This document shows, piece after piece, positions 55,933-64,000 of a DNA stretch of 64,000 bases. The stretch lies in NCBI RefSeq assembly GCF_028416595.1, contig NZ_JAMQKC010000007.1, positions 1-64,000 on the forward strand. The letters run 5' to 3'. The stretch comes from Aquibacillus salsiterrae. GTDB taxonomy: Bacteria > Bacillota > Bacilli > Bacillales > Amphibacillaceae. Each line of letters opens with the position of its first letter. The first letter of the stretch is position 1. The notes under the pieces are model-generated. The model was not told where the DNA came from. It ran no database searches and saw nothing but the letters and a program-made list of their open reading frames with translations. Made by a program: the position numbers and the translations under genes.

Positions 55933-55949
55933 AGAGCTGTCTAGCTCCG
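55933..55949 (-). repeat. palindromic repeat family, fragment L (reverse orientation)
   Basis: The minus strand reads CGGAGCTAGACAGCTCT, matching the right terminus of the family (GGAGCTAGACA) and its common tail. It contains the stop codon TAG of the amylase-like gene at 55941-55943. It is the only copy in this orientation that I found. Confidence 0.6.
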
Positions 55950-57386
55950 TGCATTTTTCTTATTTTGTTTACCCAAATAAACTACTCCAAACACAAATCC
56001 ACCTAACACAATTAAAATGAAGGAAACAAATAGCCAGTTGATTCCAGTGTCTTCTTCCACAATAAATATATCTGCTGTTTCTCTATCTAACGCAATTTTG
56101 TATTGTCCATCTTTCAACTTTCTGACAATGTTGTCTTGTAACAACCCTGTCAATTGCTTTCCTTCAGGGACATCAGTTATAGCTATTGTCTTTGTTTCAA
56201 CGTCATTGTTAATTGCTACATAAATCGCTTGACCATTATATTCCCGTTTATATAAGCTCATCGCACCGTTAGATGCAATCACTTTAAAATCTCCCTTTGT
56301 CAAAGCAGGGAATTCTTGTCGAATCGCTGCCAACTTGTTGATATAGTTATTTAGCACATCATCCCCACCATTCAATTGGGCCATACGATGGTCAGGTTCG
56401 TCCACGCCGTTGTCCATTGGAATTTCTGTACCTTGGTAAAGAACAGGCACACCAGGAACAGTATACAGATACGTAAGCGCTAATTTCCATCTAGTAGAAG
56501 GGTTCTGTGCTTGCTTAATCATTTCCCTTGTAAACCGATTGGAAAACAGGTTATCAAAATAACGCGCCTTCTGCGATGTCTCCTGTAATCCAAGTAAAAC
56601 AGCCTCAATTGGTACCCCAGCCTTCTTAAAGGCCGAGATAGCTGCTTGATCTTTTTTTACAGTTGTTGTATTTGCTAAATCATCACCTGTTATCGAATCA
56701 ATTAAAATTGTTGCATCCTTATTTTCCGCATAAATATTTTGTTGAAACTGTTCGACAAAATCAATGGAGGTTTCATTATTGACATATAATCTAAAGCCAT
56801 CAATCCCAGTCTCTTTCACCCAAAAATTAGCTATGTCAATAAAGTAACGCTCAACCTCTGGATTAGCGATATTAACACCAATTAGTTGTTGCCCAAATAT
56901 GTCCGTAGACTTTTGAGTAATCCAAGCTCCCTTTTCCATTTTCCATGGATGATTAGCACTTATTTGTGTAATCGGTAAATCAACGATTACTTTGATATTC
57001 ATTTCATGGGCTGCGTCCACTAACTCTCTAAGGTCATCTATTGTACCAAAGTGTTCGTCTACACGTTGAAAATCAACAATGCTAAAACCATGATATCCGT
57101 TCCCATCATTATCCATTACTGGACTTAAGTTAATCGTACTAATACCTAATTCTGCTATGTAATCTAACTTTTTGGTAATTCCGACTAAATCTCCACCATG
57201 GTAAGCATCTTTATCTTTGATATCAATATCAAAGTCATTTGAAGCGTCACCATTCATAAACCTATCAACAAGTATGTAGTAGATAGCTTCCTGTTCAGAC
57301 CAATTTTCTTCCGCAACTACGAAGCTAGCACTTACTAAAAGTAGTGGGAGACAAAGTATTACACTTCGCCATGTATGTTTAATCAA
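55941..57386 (-). CDS. alpha-amylase (GH13)-like protein without catalytic residues, membrane-anchored
   Basis: A 481-residue protein with a signal peptide (about residues 1-25), a GH13 TIM-barrel domain (about residues 30-370) and a C-terminal beta domain. One membrane helix (about residues 452-472) and a basic tail follow. Barrel landmarks are intact (GGDLVGITKKLDYI, GYHGFSIVDF, TRWKLALTYLYTVPGVPVLYQG). However, the nucleophile Asp of GFRLD is Tyr201 (GFRLY), the acid/base Glu strand reads LIDSI at 228-232, and the NHD Asp is Phe281 (DNLFSN). Catalysis is unlikely. The start at TTG 57386 has AAGGAGG 7 bases upstream. The stop codon lies in a repeat fragment. Confidence 0.88.
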   Translation of the reverse strand: MIKHTWRSVILCLPLLLVSASFVVAEENWSEQEAIYYILVDRFMNGDASNDFDIDIKDKDAYHGGDLVGITKKLDYIAELGISTINLSPVMDNDGNGYHGFSIVDFQRVDEHFGTIDDLRELVDAAHEMNIKVIVDLPITQISANHPWKMEKGAWITQKSTDIFGQQLIGVNIANPEVERYFIDIANFWVKETGIDGFRLYVNNETSIDFVEQFQQNIYAENKDATILIDSITGDDLANTTTVKKDQAAISAFKKAGVPIEAVLLGLQETSQKARYFDNLFSNRFTREMIKQAQNPSTRWKLALTYLYTVPGVPVLYQGTEIPMDNGVDEPDHRMAQLNGGDDVLNNYINKLAAIRQEFPALTKGDFKVIASNGAMSLYKREYNGQAIYVAINNDVETKTIAITDVPEGKQLTGLLQDNIVRKLKDGQYKIALDRETADIFIVEEDTGINWLFVSFILIVLGGFVFGVVYLGKQNKKNARS

Positions 57387-57619
57387 TAAAAGTCCTCCTT
57401 TTTTGGGCAAATGGTTGGTATGTGTCTACCTAGTTGATCCAAAGTTTAAAGTAATCATTCGATAACCGTTCTATTAAGCAGGAACGAACAATCAACATCT
57501 ATTTCATTCAACCCCTATCTATTATGCTAGTATCACCGGAAAAGTCAAAGCTTTTTCACAAAACTGTCATAATTTGTTTGTCGTGTAATTGGTGTCTATG
57601 CCTGATATTATAACAATAC

Positions 57620-57657
57620 AAGGTCTAACCCACTTAAAAACCGTGGATTAGACCTTG
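57620..57657 (-). terminator. probable terminator of asnB
   Basis: AAGGTCTAATCCAC and GTGGGTTAGACCTT pair with one mismatch across a central loop, then a moderately T-rich stretch on the minus strand. It begins about 7 bases after the asnB stop. Confidence 0.65.
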
Positions 57658-57663
57658 TTTTCG

Positions 57664-59511
57664 TTATGCTTCAATTTTAATATCGTAATGACGTAACCAA
57701 TGATCAATTTGACCGAGGTGAGCCAGTAATTGTGGGCCGGTCATTAGCTGGCCAAACCAAGGCGCATCAATTTCTTCTCCTTCACTCTCGACAAGCTTCC
57801 GAATTGCTTCTTTATCAAATATTTCAAATAACCGTGCATTGGGATCTTCTAAGATTTCATTCATCCATGCAATAACAGCATTTTTGTATACAGGATTATG
57901 CGTTTTTGGATATGGACTCTTCTTCCGGTAAAGAATATCATCCGGAAGTAGTCCTTCTAAAGCTTTACGAAGAATTCCTTTTTCACGGCCTTTATACGTC
58001 TTCATCTCCCAAGGAATATTCCACACATACTCGACTAACCGGTGATCACTAAACGGAACCCTAGCCTCAAAACTTGCGCCCATACTCATGCGGTCCTTCC
58101 GGTCAAGAAGATTTGGCATAAACCATAGCATATTTAAATAGAACATCTGTCTTCTTTGTCGTTCAATCTCATTGTCCCCTTCAAATGCAGGTGTATCATC
58201 AATCGTTTCTTGATATCTTTTTAACATATAGTTTTGTAAGTCAAGCTTTTCTTTCCATTGATCATTTAAGAGAGAGTTCCTCACTTCAGACGAACGAATC
58301 CACGGAAAGCCTTCTCTTGCTAAATCATCTTCACGGTAAAACCATGGATAGCCTCCAAAGATTTCATCTGCGCACTCACCAGATAATGCAACCGTCACTT
58401 TTTCCTTTACTTTTCTGCAGAACCATAATAAGGATGAGTCAACATCAGCCATTCCAGGCAAATCTCTTAGCTCCACTGCCTCTTTAAGCATATCCGCCAA
58501 CGTTTTATTATCAATTATAAAATTATGATGATCTGTTTCATGTTTATCAACCATCTGCCATAGAAAGTCCTGGTCACTATTCGGCTGAAAATCACTCTTT
58601 TCAAAGTATTTGTCGTTGCCTTCGTAATCAATGGAGAACGTTTTAAGTGTTCCTTTGTTATGCTTTTTCAAGTAGTTAGCAGCAATAGCTGTAATTGCAC
58701 TAGAATCGACTCCCCCTGATAGGAACGTCCCAAGCGGAACATCAGATACTAATTGTCGCTCAACCGCATCTGTTAGTAAAAAGCGAATTGTATCTGCTGT
58801 TTCCTCCACATCATCGGTATGTGCTGTACTTGTGACATTCCAATACCTGCGCGTTCTAAAGCCATTCTTATCAAAAATGCCTATGTGTGCTGCGCGTAAT
58901 TCATTAATGCCTTTAAAGACACCGTGCCCTGGTGTTCTTGATGGACCAAGTGCTAATACTTCACTTAACCCCTCTTTATCAATAACTGGATCAATTTCAT
59001 CATGAGCAAGTAATGCTTTTATTTCTGATCCAAACAGGATTCCGCCGTTTCTTTCAGTATAAAATAATGGTTTCACACCTAAGCGGTCACGAACTAGAAC
59101 TAATTGTTCTTTAACCGGATCCCAAACTGCAAAGGCAAAGATACCATTTAATTTATCAACACATGATTCTCCCCATTCGATATAGCTTTTTAGTAATACT
59201 TCTGTATCTGAGTGGGAATCAAATGTCCAATTTCTAGTAAGTAACTCCCTTCTTATATCCTCTGTGTTATATAATTCCCCATTATAAACTAGGACGTAAT
59301 TAGATTTATCTTTAGCACGTTCCATCGGTTGTTTTCCACCTTCTGGATCGACAACAATTAGGCGTTGATGGCCGAATGCAATGTGATTTGATATCCATTC
59401 ATTAAACTCATCAGGCCCGCGATGAAAAATTGCACTAGCCATTTTTCTAACGTTAGTCACTTCTTTTGATAAATCTCGTTTGAAATCTACCCAGCCTGTT
59501 ATTCCGCACAT
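57664..59511 (-). CDS. asnB: asparagine synthase (glutamine-hydrolysing), AsnB/AsnO type
   Basis: A 615-residue enzyme. The class II glutaminase domain (residues about 2-210) begins with the nucleophile Cys2 (MCGITGWVDF) and contains YNGELYN. The synthetase domain has the PPi loop SGGVDSS and ALSGECADEIFGGYPWF. Length and position next to yisL match B. subtilis AsnO (YisO, 614 residues), which is needed for sporulation, so asnO is a likely synonym. The ATG at 59511 follows AAAGGGGTG and gives the required Cys2. Confidence 0.95.
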   Translation of the reverse strand: MCGITGWVDFKRDLSKEVTNVRKMASAIFHRGPDEFNEWISNHIAFGHQRLIVVDPEGGKQPMERAKDKSNYVLVYNGELYNTEDIRRELLTRNWTFDSHSDTEVLLKSYIEWGESCVDKLNGIFAFAVWDPVKEQLVLVRDRLGVKPLFYTERNGGILFGSEIKALLAHDEIDPVIDKEGLSEVLALGPSRTPGHGVFKGINELRAAHIGIFDKNGFRTRRYWNVTSTAHTDDVEETADTIRFLLTDAVERQLVSDVPLGTFLSGGVDSSAITAIAANYLKKHNKGTLKTFSIDYEGNDKYFEKSDFQPNSDQDFLWQMVDKHETDHHNFIIDNKTLADMLKEAVELRDLPGMADVDSSLLWFCRKVKEKVTVALSGECADEIFGGYPWFYREDDLAREGFPWIRSSEVRNSLLNDQWKEKLDLQNYMLKRYQETIDDTPAFEGDNEIERQRRQMFYLNMLWFMPNLLDRKDRMSMGASFEARVPFSDHRLVEYVWNIPWEMKTYKGREKGILRKALEGLLPDDILYRKKSPYPKTHNPVYKNAVIAWMNEILEDPNARLFEIFDKEAIRKLVESEGEEIDAPWFGQLMTGPQLLAHLGQIDHWLRHYDIKIEA

Positions 59512-59676
59512 ATTCAATCAACACCCCTTTAAATCTAGATAGGCCACTATACATCCATATGATAAAAGTGCCCAGAGTGTGAAAACTTTTTTGAAAAAGT
59601 GTGCCTCGGCACCGTTGGCGAGGCTCGCTCGGGAGTCAAAAAGGAATCCTGAACCTAAAGATCCCCTATAAAACTA

Positions 59677-59757
59677 AGGAAAATCAACGCCTTGGTCACC
59701 CCCGACAAGCTTTTTTGCTTAAGACCTCAGGCGAGGTAGGCGCCGGGATCTAGACAG
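59677..59757 (+). repeat. palindromic repeat family, copy K (internally deleted)
   Basis: Left outer arm CGCCTTGGTCACCCCCGACAAGC is joined to TTTTTTGCTTAAGACC and the right end GTAGGCGCCGGGATCTAGACAGCTCTT. The central GTGG/CCAC hairpin and left inner arm are missing. It lies between asnB and the yisL terminator. The 150 bases upstream contain a GCCTCG/CGAGGC hairpin but no gene. Confidence 0.85.
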
Positions 59758-59790
59758 CTCTTAGATCTTTTTATTTCTTATCTTTAAATA

Positions 59791-59838
59791 AAAGAAGGAA
59801 GAAACGTTTAACAATATAAACGTTTCTTCCTTCTTTTT
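59791..59838 (-). terminator. terminator of yisL
   Basis: AAGAAGGAAGAAACGTTTA and TAAACGTTTCTTCCTTCTT form a long perfect stem with a short loop, with T-rich flanks; about 50 bases after the yisL stop. Confidence 0.9.
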
Positions 59839-59886
59839 GTTTGGACTTTTTCAGTGGCCTAAAGGTTTAGTGCTAAGTTTTTTTGG

Positions 59887-60258
59887 TTACGAGAATAGGG
59901 CAAGGCCCATTGGCAGACGCCCAAATCCAAGTATTAGCACTAATACAAATGCAATGACAAATTGAATCCAAAACGCCTTCGTCGGCTTATTCTTCGACTG
60001 TTTAACTAGAATCATCTCAAGCGCTGCAATTACCCATAATCCAAGAAAACTCTTAGTAATAACTTCCCCTAACATTGTTCCAAGTGTGAAATACTCAGAC
60101 AAAAGTGACCCACCCGAATAAAGAATGAACAAATAATCTAACCGCAAAATCATATGCAGAATTTTACCAGACTTTTTTCCTTGTTTATAAAACACTAAAG
60201 CCAAAAAGAACAGAATTAACGCGAGTACCCATGACGTAATATGTAAGTGTGTTGTCAA
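59887..60258 (-). CDS. yisL: YisL family membrane protein (UPF0344)
   Basis: A 123-residue protein with four membrane helices. The start MTTHLHITSWVLALILFFLA and the central LRLDYLFILYSGGSLL are family hallmarks. Gene order asnO-yisL agrees with B. subtilis yisO-yisL (nearby there). Its function is unknown. A GGAGGAGAG site is before the ATG. Confidence 0.9.
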   Translation of the reverse strand: MTTHLHITSWVLALILFFLALVFYKQGKKSGKILHMILRLDYLFILYSGGSLLSEYFTLGTMLGEVITKSFLGLWVIAALEMILVKQSKNKPTKAFWIQFVIAFVLVLILGFGRLPMGLALFS

Positions 60259-60333
60259 ACTTCTCTCCTCCTTTTAAGGTCAAGCATATCATATCATGTT
60301 TTGGTTTTGGTTTCATCGTTTATACGTTTCTTT

Positions 60334-60834
60334 TTAATCTAACGAGACTATTTTCTTCTGCCCCCACGGAGCGATTGCTACAGTTACAATCATTTTTCCA
60401 GACTGTTCATAATTCTTTCCACTGCCGTCTTCAATATAATAACGGCCTAACCCATAGTCCACATGCATAACGCGATCATATGAGTCGCGGTAAAGGTACC
60501 TCCCTTTTAGCATTACTTCTTTTGCCCCCACTTCGAGTCTATCTGTTGAGCCCTGAACTACTTGATACGTGCCATCGTCAGTTTCTTCGACCAACACATA
60601 AACAGTATCGCCATTTTCAGGCTCCTTATCTCCTTGCCATTTGGACTCATCGATTTGTTCAATCTCATAACGCAGTGTCACATAATCACCGTAAAAGATG
60701 TCTTGTGGGTCCACCGGCAGTGTTTCTAGCTTAATTGTTTTACCAACTTGATCAATTAAATAATAGGAAAGAGACATGCCAACTAAAAACAACGCTTGCA
60801 ATGTGATAACGAAATAGGTTAGTAGCCGTTTCAT
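60334..60834 (-). CDS. GDYXXLXY domain protein
   Basis: A 166-residue protein with one N-terminal membrane helix (about residues 4-26), then an exported domain carrying DIFYGDYVTLRYEI, the GDYxxLxY motif of the family. The family is usually encoded next to DUF2157 membrane proteins, as here, where the start overlaps the upstream gene by four bases (ATGA). The two proteins therefore probably work together in the membrane. Function unknown. Confidence 0.9.
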   Translation of the reverse strand: MKRLLTYFVITLQALFLVGMSLSYYLIDQVGKTIKLETLPVDPQDIFYGDYVTLRYEIEQIDESKWQGDKEPENGDTVYVLVEETDDGTYQVVQGSTDRLEVGAKEVMLKGRYLYRDSYDRVMHVDYGLGRYYIEDGSGKNYEQSGKMIVTVAIAPWGQKKIVSLD

Positions 60835-62045
60835 CTAGTTGTCTCCTCCTTATTTTCACTCTTCATCTGTCTTCTTTTTCGCTCCAACAAATAACTTAAG
60901 GTAAATAGGAGAATTCCTCCGATAAAGAAAAATAATGATTTATTTAGAAAAGCCCACGCTAACTGGACGTATGCAATGAATGTGCTAATCAAAAAGGCAA
61001 ACGTACCATGATATATTCGTTTAGTATCCACCACTTGATAGCCGTTTAAAAGTAGTCCGAGCGAGAAAATAAATAGAGCTAACATCGCAATCATGTCTCC
61101 AAATGGAAAATAGAAAATTGGCAAGAATAGGACAACCTCAGTGAGCTGCTCATATGATTTTCTCCATATCTTTTCAACAAGAATTAAACCAAACAACACA
61201 AACCAAACCACGAGGAACACAAAGTTATATTCCATCTCCCAAGATAAGAAGTAGGTACCATTAAGGATAAATATGTGAAAAATGTTCCAGACAAACATCG
61301 ACAATACGCCTATCCTATAGAATGGTATCTTGATCGATTGCTCATTCGCTACACGACTTAGAAAGTAAATGACTAGCATAAAACAGACAAACCAAATATA
61401 TTCAAAGCGTTCTAAAAAGGTAAACACGAGTGATTGAATCATGAAGCTTGTCACAAATAGATAGCTGTATAAGTACCTCGCATGATGGTACGTAAAATGA
61501 CCAAATGCAAAAACCAATAATAAGAACAACCAATAATTAAATGAGCTATACACTGCGGCACTATACAACTGTCCAACCGTTGTTATGAATATAGCAACAG
61601 CAAAGAGAGGTGCTCGCTGGTAAATAGCAAACAAGCAAAATCCTGCAACAGACCAAATAACGAATGGAGTTGCAGCAAAATACATGTAATTATACAATTG
61701 ACCTGTGAGAAAAATACCAGCTCCAAAAACAAATAACCCAATAATGATTAAACAAATTCCGACGGTTTCTGTTCTATTACGGTAAACATGTTCCCCAATC
61801 AGGTAAAAACCTAACATAAAAAATAAGATGATAGTCATCTTCGCTAAATCTGGAATCAGCGACCAGTTTGAGGCAATAAATGTTAAAAAACCTAATCCAA
61901 TAAATAGACTAGCGAACAATAATAAAAGTACTCTCCCGTTTCTTTTTGGATACAAGCCCAGAATTTTGTCTTTCTGCTCTTCTGTAATAATTCCTTCCTG
62001 CACCCATTTTCGTGACTCTTTTTTTAATAACTCTTGATTCATCAA
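60831..62045 (-). CDS. DUF2157 domain polytopic membrane protein
   Basis: A 404-residue protein. The cytoplasmic N-terminus (residues about 1-35, WVQEGIITEEQKDKILGLYP) is the helical DUF2157 signature. About 11-12 membrane helices follow, and the C-terminus is basic and charged. It overlaps the GDYXXLXY gene by four bases, so the genes are translationally coupled. It starts four bases after the DUF418 gene ends, completing a three-gene operon. Function unknown. Confidence 0.88.
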   Translation of the reverse strand: MMNQELLKKESRKWVQEGIITEEQKDKILGLYPKRNGRVLLLLFASLFIGLGFLTFIASNWSLIPDLAKMTIILFFMLGFYLIGEHVYRNRTETVGICLIIIGLFVFGAGIFLTGQLYNYMYFAATPFVIWSVAGFCLFAIYQRAPLFAVAIFITTVGQLYSAAVYSSFNYWLFLLLVFAFGHFTYHHARYLYSYLFVTSFMIQSLVFTFLERFEYIWFVCFMLVIYFLSRVANEQSIKIPFYRIGVLSMFVWNIFHIFILNGTYFLSWEMEYNFVFLVVWFVLFGLILVEKIWRKSYEQLTEVVLFLPIFYFPFGDMIAMLALFIFSLGLLLNGYQVVDTKRIYHGTFAFLISTFIAYVQLAWAFLNKSLFFFIGGILLFTLSYLLERKRRQMKSENKEETTR

Positions 62046-62049
62046 CTGC

Positions 62050-63237
62050 TCATCCCCTTTTCACCATCCGCTTAATGGCAAAATTTTGGCCATACATGAG
62101 TACTCGCCATAGCCACTCCAATGGACCAAACTTGTACCGCTTCATCCACCATTTACTTGCCAGTATTTGAAAACAATAAATTACTAACACGATGATGACA
62201 CTTCCAAATGGACTAACTTTTCCGTATAGACCAAGGCCAACCGAATAAAACAGCCAGAAGCTAATAACAGATTGCAAAATATAGTTTGAAAGTGACATTC
62301 TCCCGACATAAGTGAATGGGACCAAATATCTTTGTAAATTCCTTTTTTGGTAGAGAAGCGTAAGACTGATTATATAAAAAATGGCTGATGCAGTACCACC
62401 AATGATATCCTGTGGAAAAGATAACCATGTTGGATTACCTACTAGGTATGGTCCAGCTTTTCCGACGATAAACAAAACAAGGGTAATAATCCATAACCTT
62501 TTTAATACAGTTTTATTTACTTCCACATCATGCAGCCAGCGTTTTCGAGCAAACACCATTCCTAACAGAAACAATGGTAGTAAGGTGCAGATTAAAAAGA
62601 AATAGCCAAACACTGTATTGGTATTAGCCCAATCCTGATAATTTTGTTGAAGTACTTCTATGTATGTCCCCTGTCCATAGTTGGCAAATGCTTGGCTAAT
62701 CGCTTGATTATCGACTACATCCAATTGATCACGGAACTGATAAAGTAAATAGGTATATAAACCTGCTGGGATAAGTAATAAAGAAAAAGCCCAGAGCGTT
62801 AGTGTTCTATTTGTACGCTTAAAAAACAAGAACAGAAACATCCCTATCAAACCATAGGATAATAAAATGTCGCCATGCCATAATAGAAACGCATGAATCA
62901 GTCCAAAGCATAGTAATACAAACAATCTGCGAAAAATGAAAGTATTGATTTTCGCTGTTCTTGTAGACAACCGGTCGATAAGCATCTGAATGCCAAAACC
63001 AAACAAAAATGAAAAAAGTGTATAAAAGCTAGCCTGGAAGAAAATATCAATAAATGATTGGGTCATGTAGTCTATTGAACTACTAAAGTATTCCTTCTCG
63101 CCACCGTACAAAAAGAATGGTGCATTAAATGCAGGGACATTAACCATAAAAATTCCTAAGATGGCAAACCCTCTTGCCGCATCAATCCATGCTAGTCGAT
63201 CATTCGTGTCTGAAAGTGGTCCATTAATTTTTTGCAT
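62050..63237 (-). CDS. DUF418 domain membrane protein (YeiB family)
   Basis: A 395-residue polytopic membrane protein. It begins ...RLAWIDAARGFAILGIFMVN, the typical first helix of DUF418 and related acyltransferase-3-like proteins, and ends with the DUF418 C-terminal helices including FGPLEWLWR. Start is taken as the second of two close ATGs (63237), 8 bases after GGGGGG; the first at 63246 lies next to that site. It heads the operon with the DUF2157 and GDYXXLXY genes. Substrate unknown. Confidence 0.88.
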   Translation of the reverse strand: MQKINGPLSDTNDRLAWIDAARGFAILGIFMVNVPAFNAPFFLYGGEKEYFSSSIDYMTQSFIDIFFQASFYTLFSFLFGFGIQMLIDRLSTRTAKINTFIFRRLFVLLCFGLIHAFLLWHGDILLSYGLIGMFLFLFFKRTNRTLTLWAFSLLLIPAGLYTYLLYQFRDQLDVVDNQAISQAFANYGQGTYIEVLQQNYQDWANTNTVFGYFFLICTLLPLFLLGMVFARKRWLHDVEVNKTVLKRLWIITLVLFIVGKAGPYLVGNPTWLSFPQDIIGGTASAIFYIISLTLLYQKRNLQRYLVPFTYVGRMSLSNYILQSVISFWLFYSVGLGLYGKVSPFGSVIIVLVIYCFQILASKWWMKRYKFGPLEWLWRVLMYGQNFAIKRMVKRG

Positions 63238-63384
63238 ATTTTGCATCCCCCCACCATGTAACGTCAATTGTATCCTAAACGAAACAGTTACTCTACACAT
63301 TTGACGCTCACATTGGTTCTAGTGTTTCACTAAAAAGACAAGATGTTTAAAATTTGTGTGAATTAAAGTAGGTGGTGGGAAAAC

Positions 63385-64000
63385 CTACTCAAGCTCTAAG
63401 TCCTTTAATCTGCCCACAACATGCGCTTTACTTATATTATACGATTGCCAGTTTGTTTCCTGATCGTTTGCCCACTTAATTCTTCGCGATAAGATTGACC
63501 TCAACTCAGGATAATCCGGATTTTTTTCATACAAATCGATTAATCCATCAACACCTGTATATGAAAGTCTATTTAAATAATCAACATCAATTTTACCGGA
63601 CTGCACATACCTTTCCATATTATATTCAACAATAATTTTATCTAACGGCACAATGTTGAGCGCTGTGTAAAAGAGTAACGCTGTAACAAAATAAAAGTGA
63701 CGTAATGCTAAATGCTCCATCCAGACTCGCATTAGTGTATAAGCAAAAATAATAAGTAAATAAATCATAAAGGCATGGGCCAAAATGCGGTCAAATGTAA
63801 ACCCATAAGCGGCTTCATACAGGCTCAAGCGTTGGAATGCTGAGGCAAGCATCACCCCACTAACCACTACTAACGATGAATAAAGCACCTTTAACAACAT
63901 GTTTGTTCGAGGACCGATTTCGCGGACAGTGGTTAGGCACGCAATCAATACCGTCCAGTTAATTAACGTAACTAACACTAATTCAAAAAAACCTTTTCTA
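63385..64000 (-). CDS. DUF4153/DUF4173 membrane protein, 3' part (cut by window edge)
   Basis: The frame is open to position 64000, so the N-terminal part lies outside. About 205 residues are visible: the last membrane helices (beginning RKGFFELVLVTLINW) and a soluble C-terminal tail with LNIVPLDKIIVEYNMERYVQSGKIDVDYL and YTGVDGLIDLYEK. This tail is characteristic of the DUF4173-type proteins of Bacillaceae. A GTG at 63978 could be mistaken for the start but the homology continues upstream. Function unknown; the gene is separated from the DUF418 operon by about 85 bases. Confidence 0.85.
   Translation of the reverse strand, partial: RKGFFELVLVTLINWTVLIACLTTVREIGPRTNMLLKVLYSSLVVVSGVMLASAFQRLSLYEAAYGFTFDRILAHAFMIYLLIIFAYTLMRVWMEHLALRHFYFVTALLFYTALNIVPLDKIIVEYNMERYVQSGKIDVDYLNRLSYTGVDGLIDLYEKNPDYPELRSILSRRIKWANDQETNWQSYNISKAHVVGRLKDLELE

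Noticed and set aside
59575-59640. GCCTCG/CGAGGC hairpin with an ACTTTTTTGAAAAAGT palindrome upstream of asnB
   Set aside because: Too short and without a clear T tract or second copy to classify as terminator or repeat; noted only as an unexplained structure.

Overview
The window reads as chromosome of a low-GC, endospore-forming Bacillaceae bacterium of the Bacillus / Oceanobacillus / Virgibacillus kind. The evidence is AT-rich DNA, strong AGGAGG-type ribosome binding sites with many TTG and GTG starts, spore coat genes (cotZ, cotO), sigma-K-like promoters, competence genes (coiA, mecA, med), a T-box in front of trpS, and gene order that follows the Bacillus subtilis yjb/yja and yit/yis regions nearly gene by gene. 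I cannot name the species from sequence alone.

Layout. 1-750: 5' end of a 16S rRNA gene on the minus strand with tandem rrn promoters. 1-8.1 kb: a loosely packed stretch with a DUF3231 protein, small membrane and unknown ORFs, tRNA-Val(GAC), a SleB-like LysM hydrolase, the yjcH-yjcG-yjcF cluster and a DUF421 protein. 8.2-10.5 kb: spore coat genes (a proline-rich protein and cotZ, divergent from paired sigma-K-like promoters, then cotO) and an array of eight ~52-bp tandem repeats. 10.7-22.1 kb: fabI, yjbQ, mgtE, a rodA-like gene, prpE, rluD-type yjbO, NAD kinase, relQ, CYTH yjbK, truncated globin yjbI and spxH. 22.5-29.9 kb: pepF, coiA, mecA, spxA, yjbC and a DUF4015 protein. 30.4-36.4 kb: the oppABCDF oligopeptide transporter. 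36.7-45.4 kb: DUF3899, a Uma2 nuclease-like protein, T-box-trpS, yjbA, fabF, fabH (with a FapR operator), med, a degenerate epimerase-like protein and yjzD. 45.5-53.3 kb: uppP, yitW-, yitV- and yitU-like genes, DUF3813, a NifU N-terminal-domain protein, a BsuPI-domain lipoprotein, YitT and DegV. 53.4-64 kb: an SDR oxidoreductase, a MATE transporter, a membrane-anchored amylase-like protein lacking all catalytic residues, asnB (asnO-like), yisL, a three-gene membrane-protein cluster and the 3' part of a DUF4153/DUF4173 gene cut by the window edge.

How it fits together. fabI, fabF and fabH belong to type II fatty acid synthesis. spxA, spxH and mecA are parts of Clp-dependent regulated proteolysis, and opp, coiA, mecA and med touch competence. 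relQ, nadF and rluD form one operon. The window is mainly conserved core genome. I see no complete mobile element, prophage, defence system or CRISPR array.

The most unusual material is non-coding. A family of ~123-bp palindromic elements occurs at a dozen loci: two exact three-copy arrays, full-length copies, internally deleted copies and end fragments. Arm changes between its two subfamilies preserve pairing, and two copies supply the stop codon of the adjacent gene (trpS and the amylase-like gene). Other standouts are the 52-bp array beside cotO, a stem-loop separating the Shine-Dalgarno sequence from the fabI start codon, a 44-bp perfect palindrome, and the catalytically dead amylase homologue.
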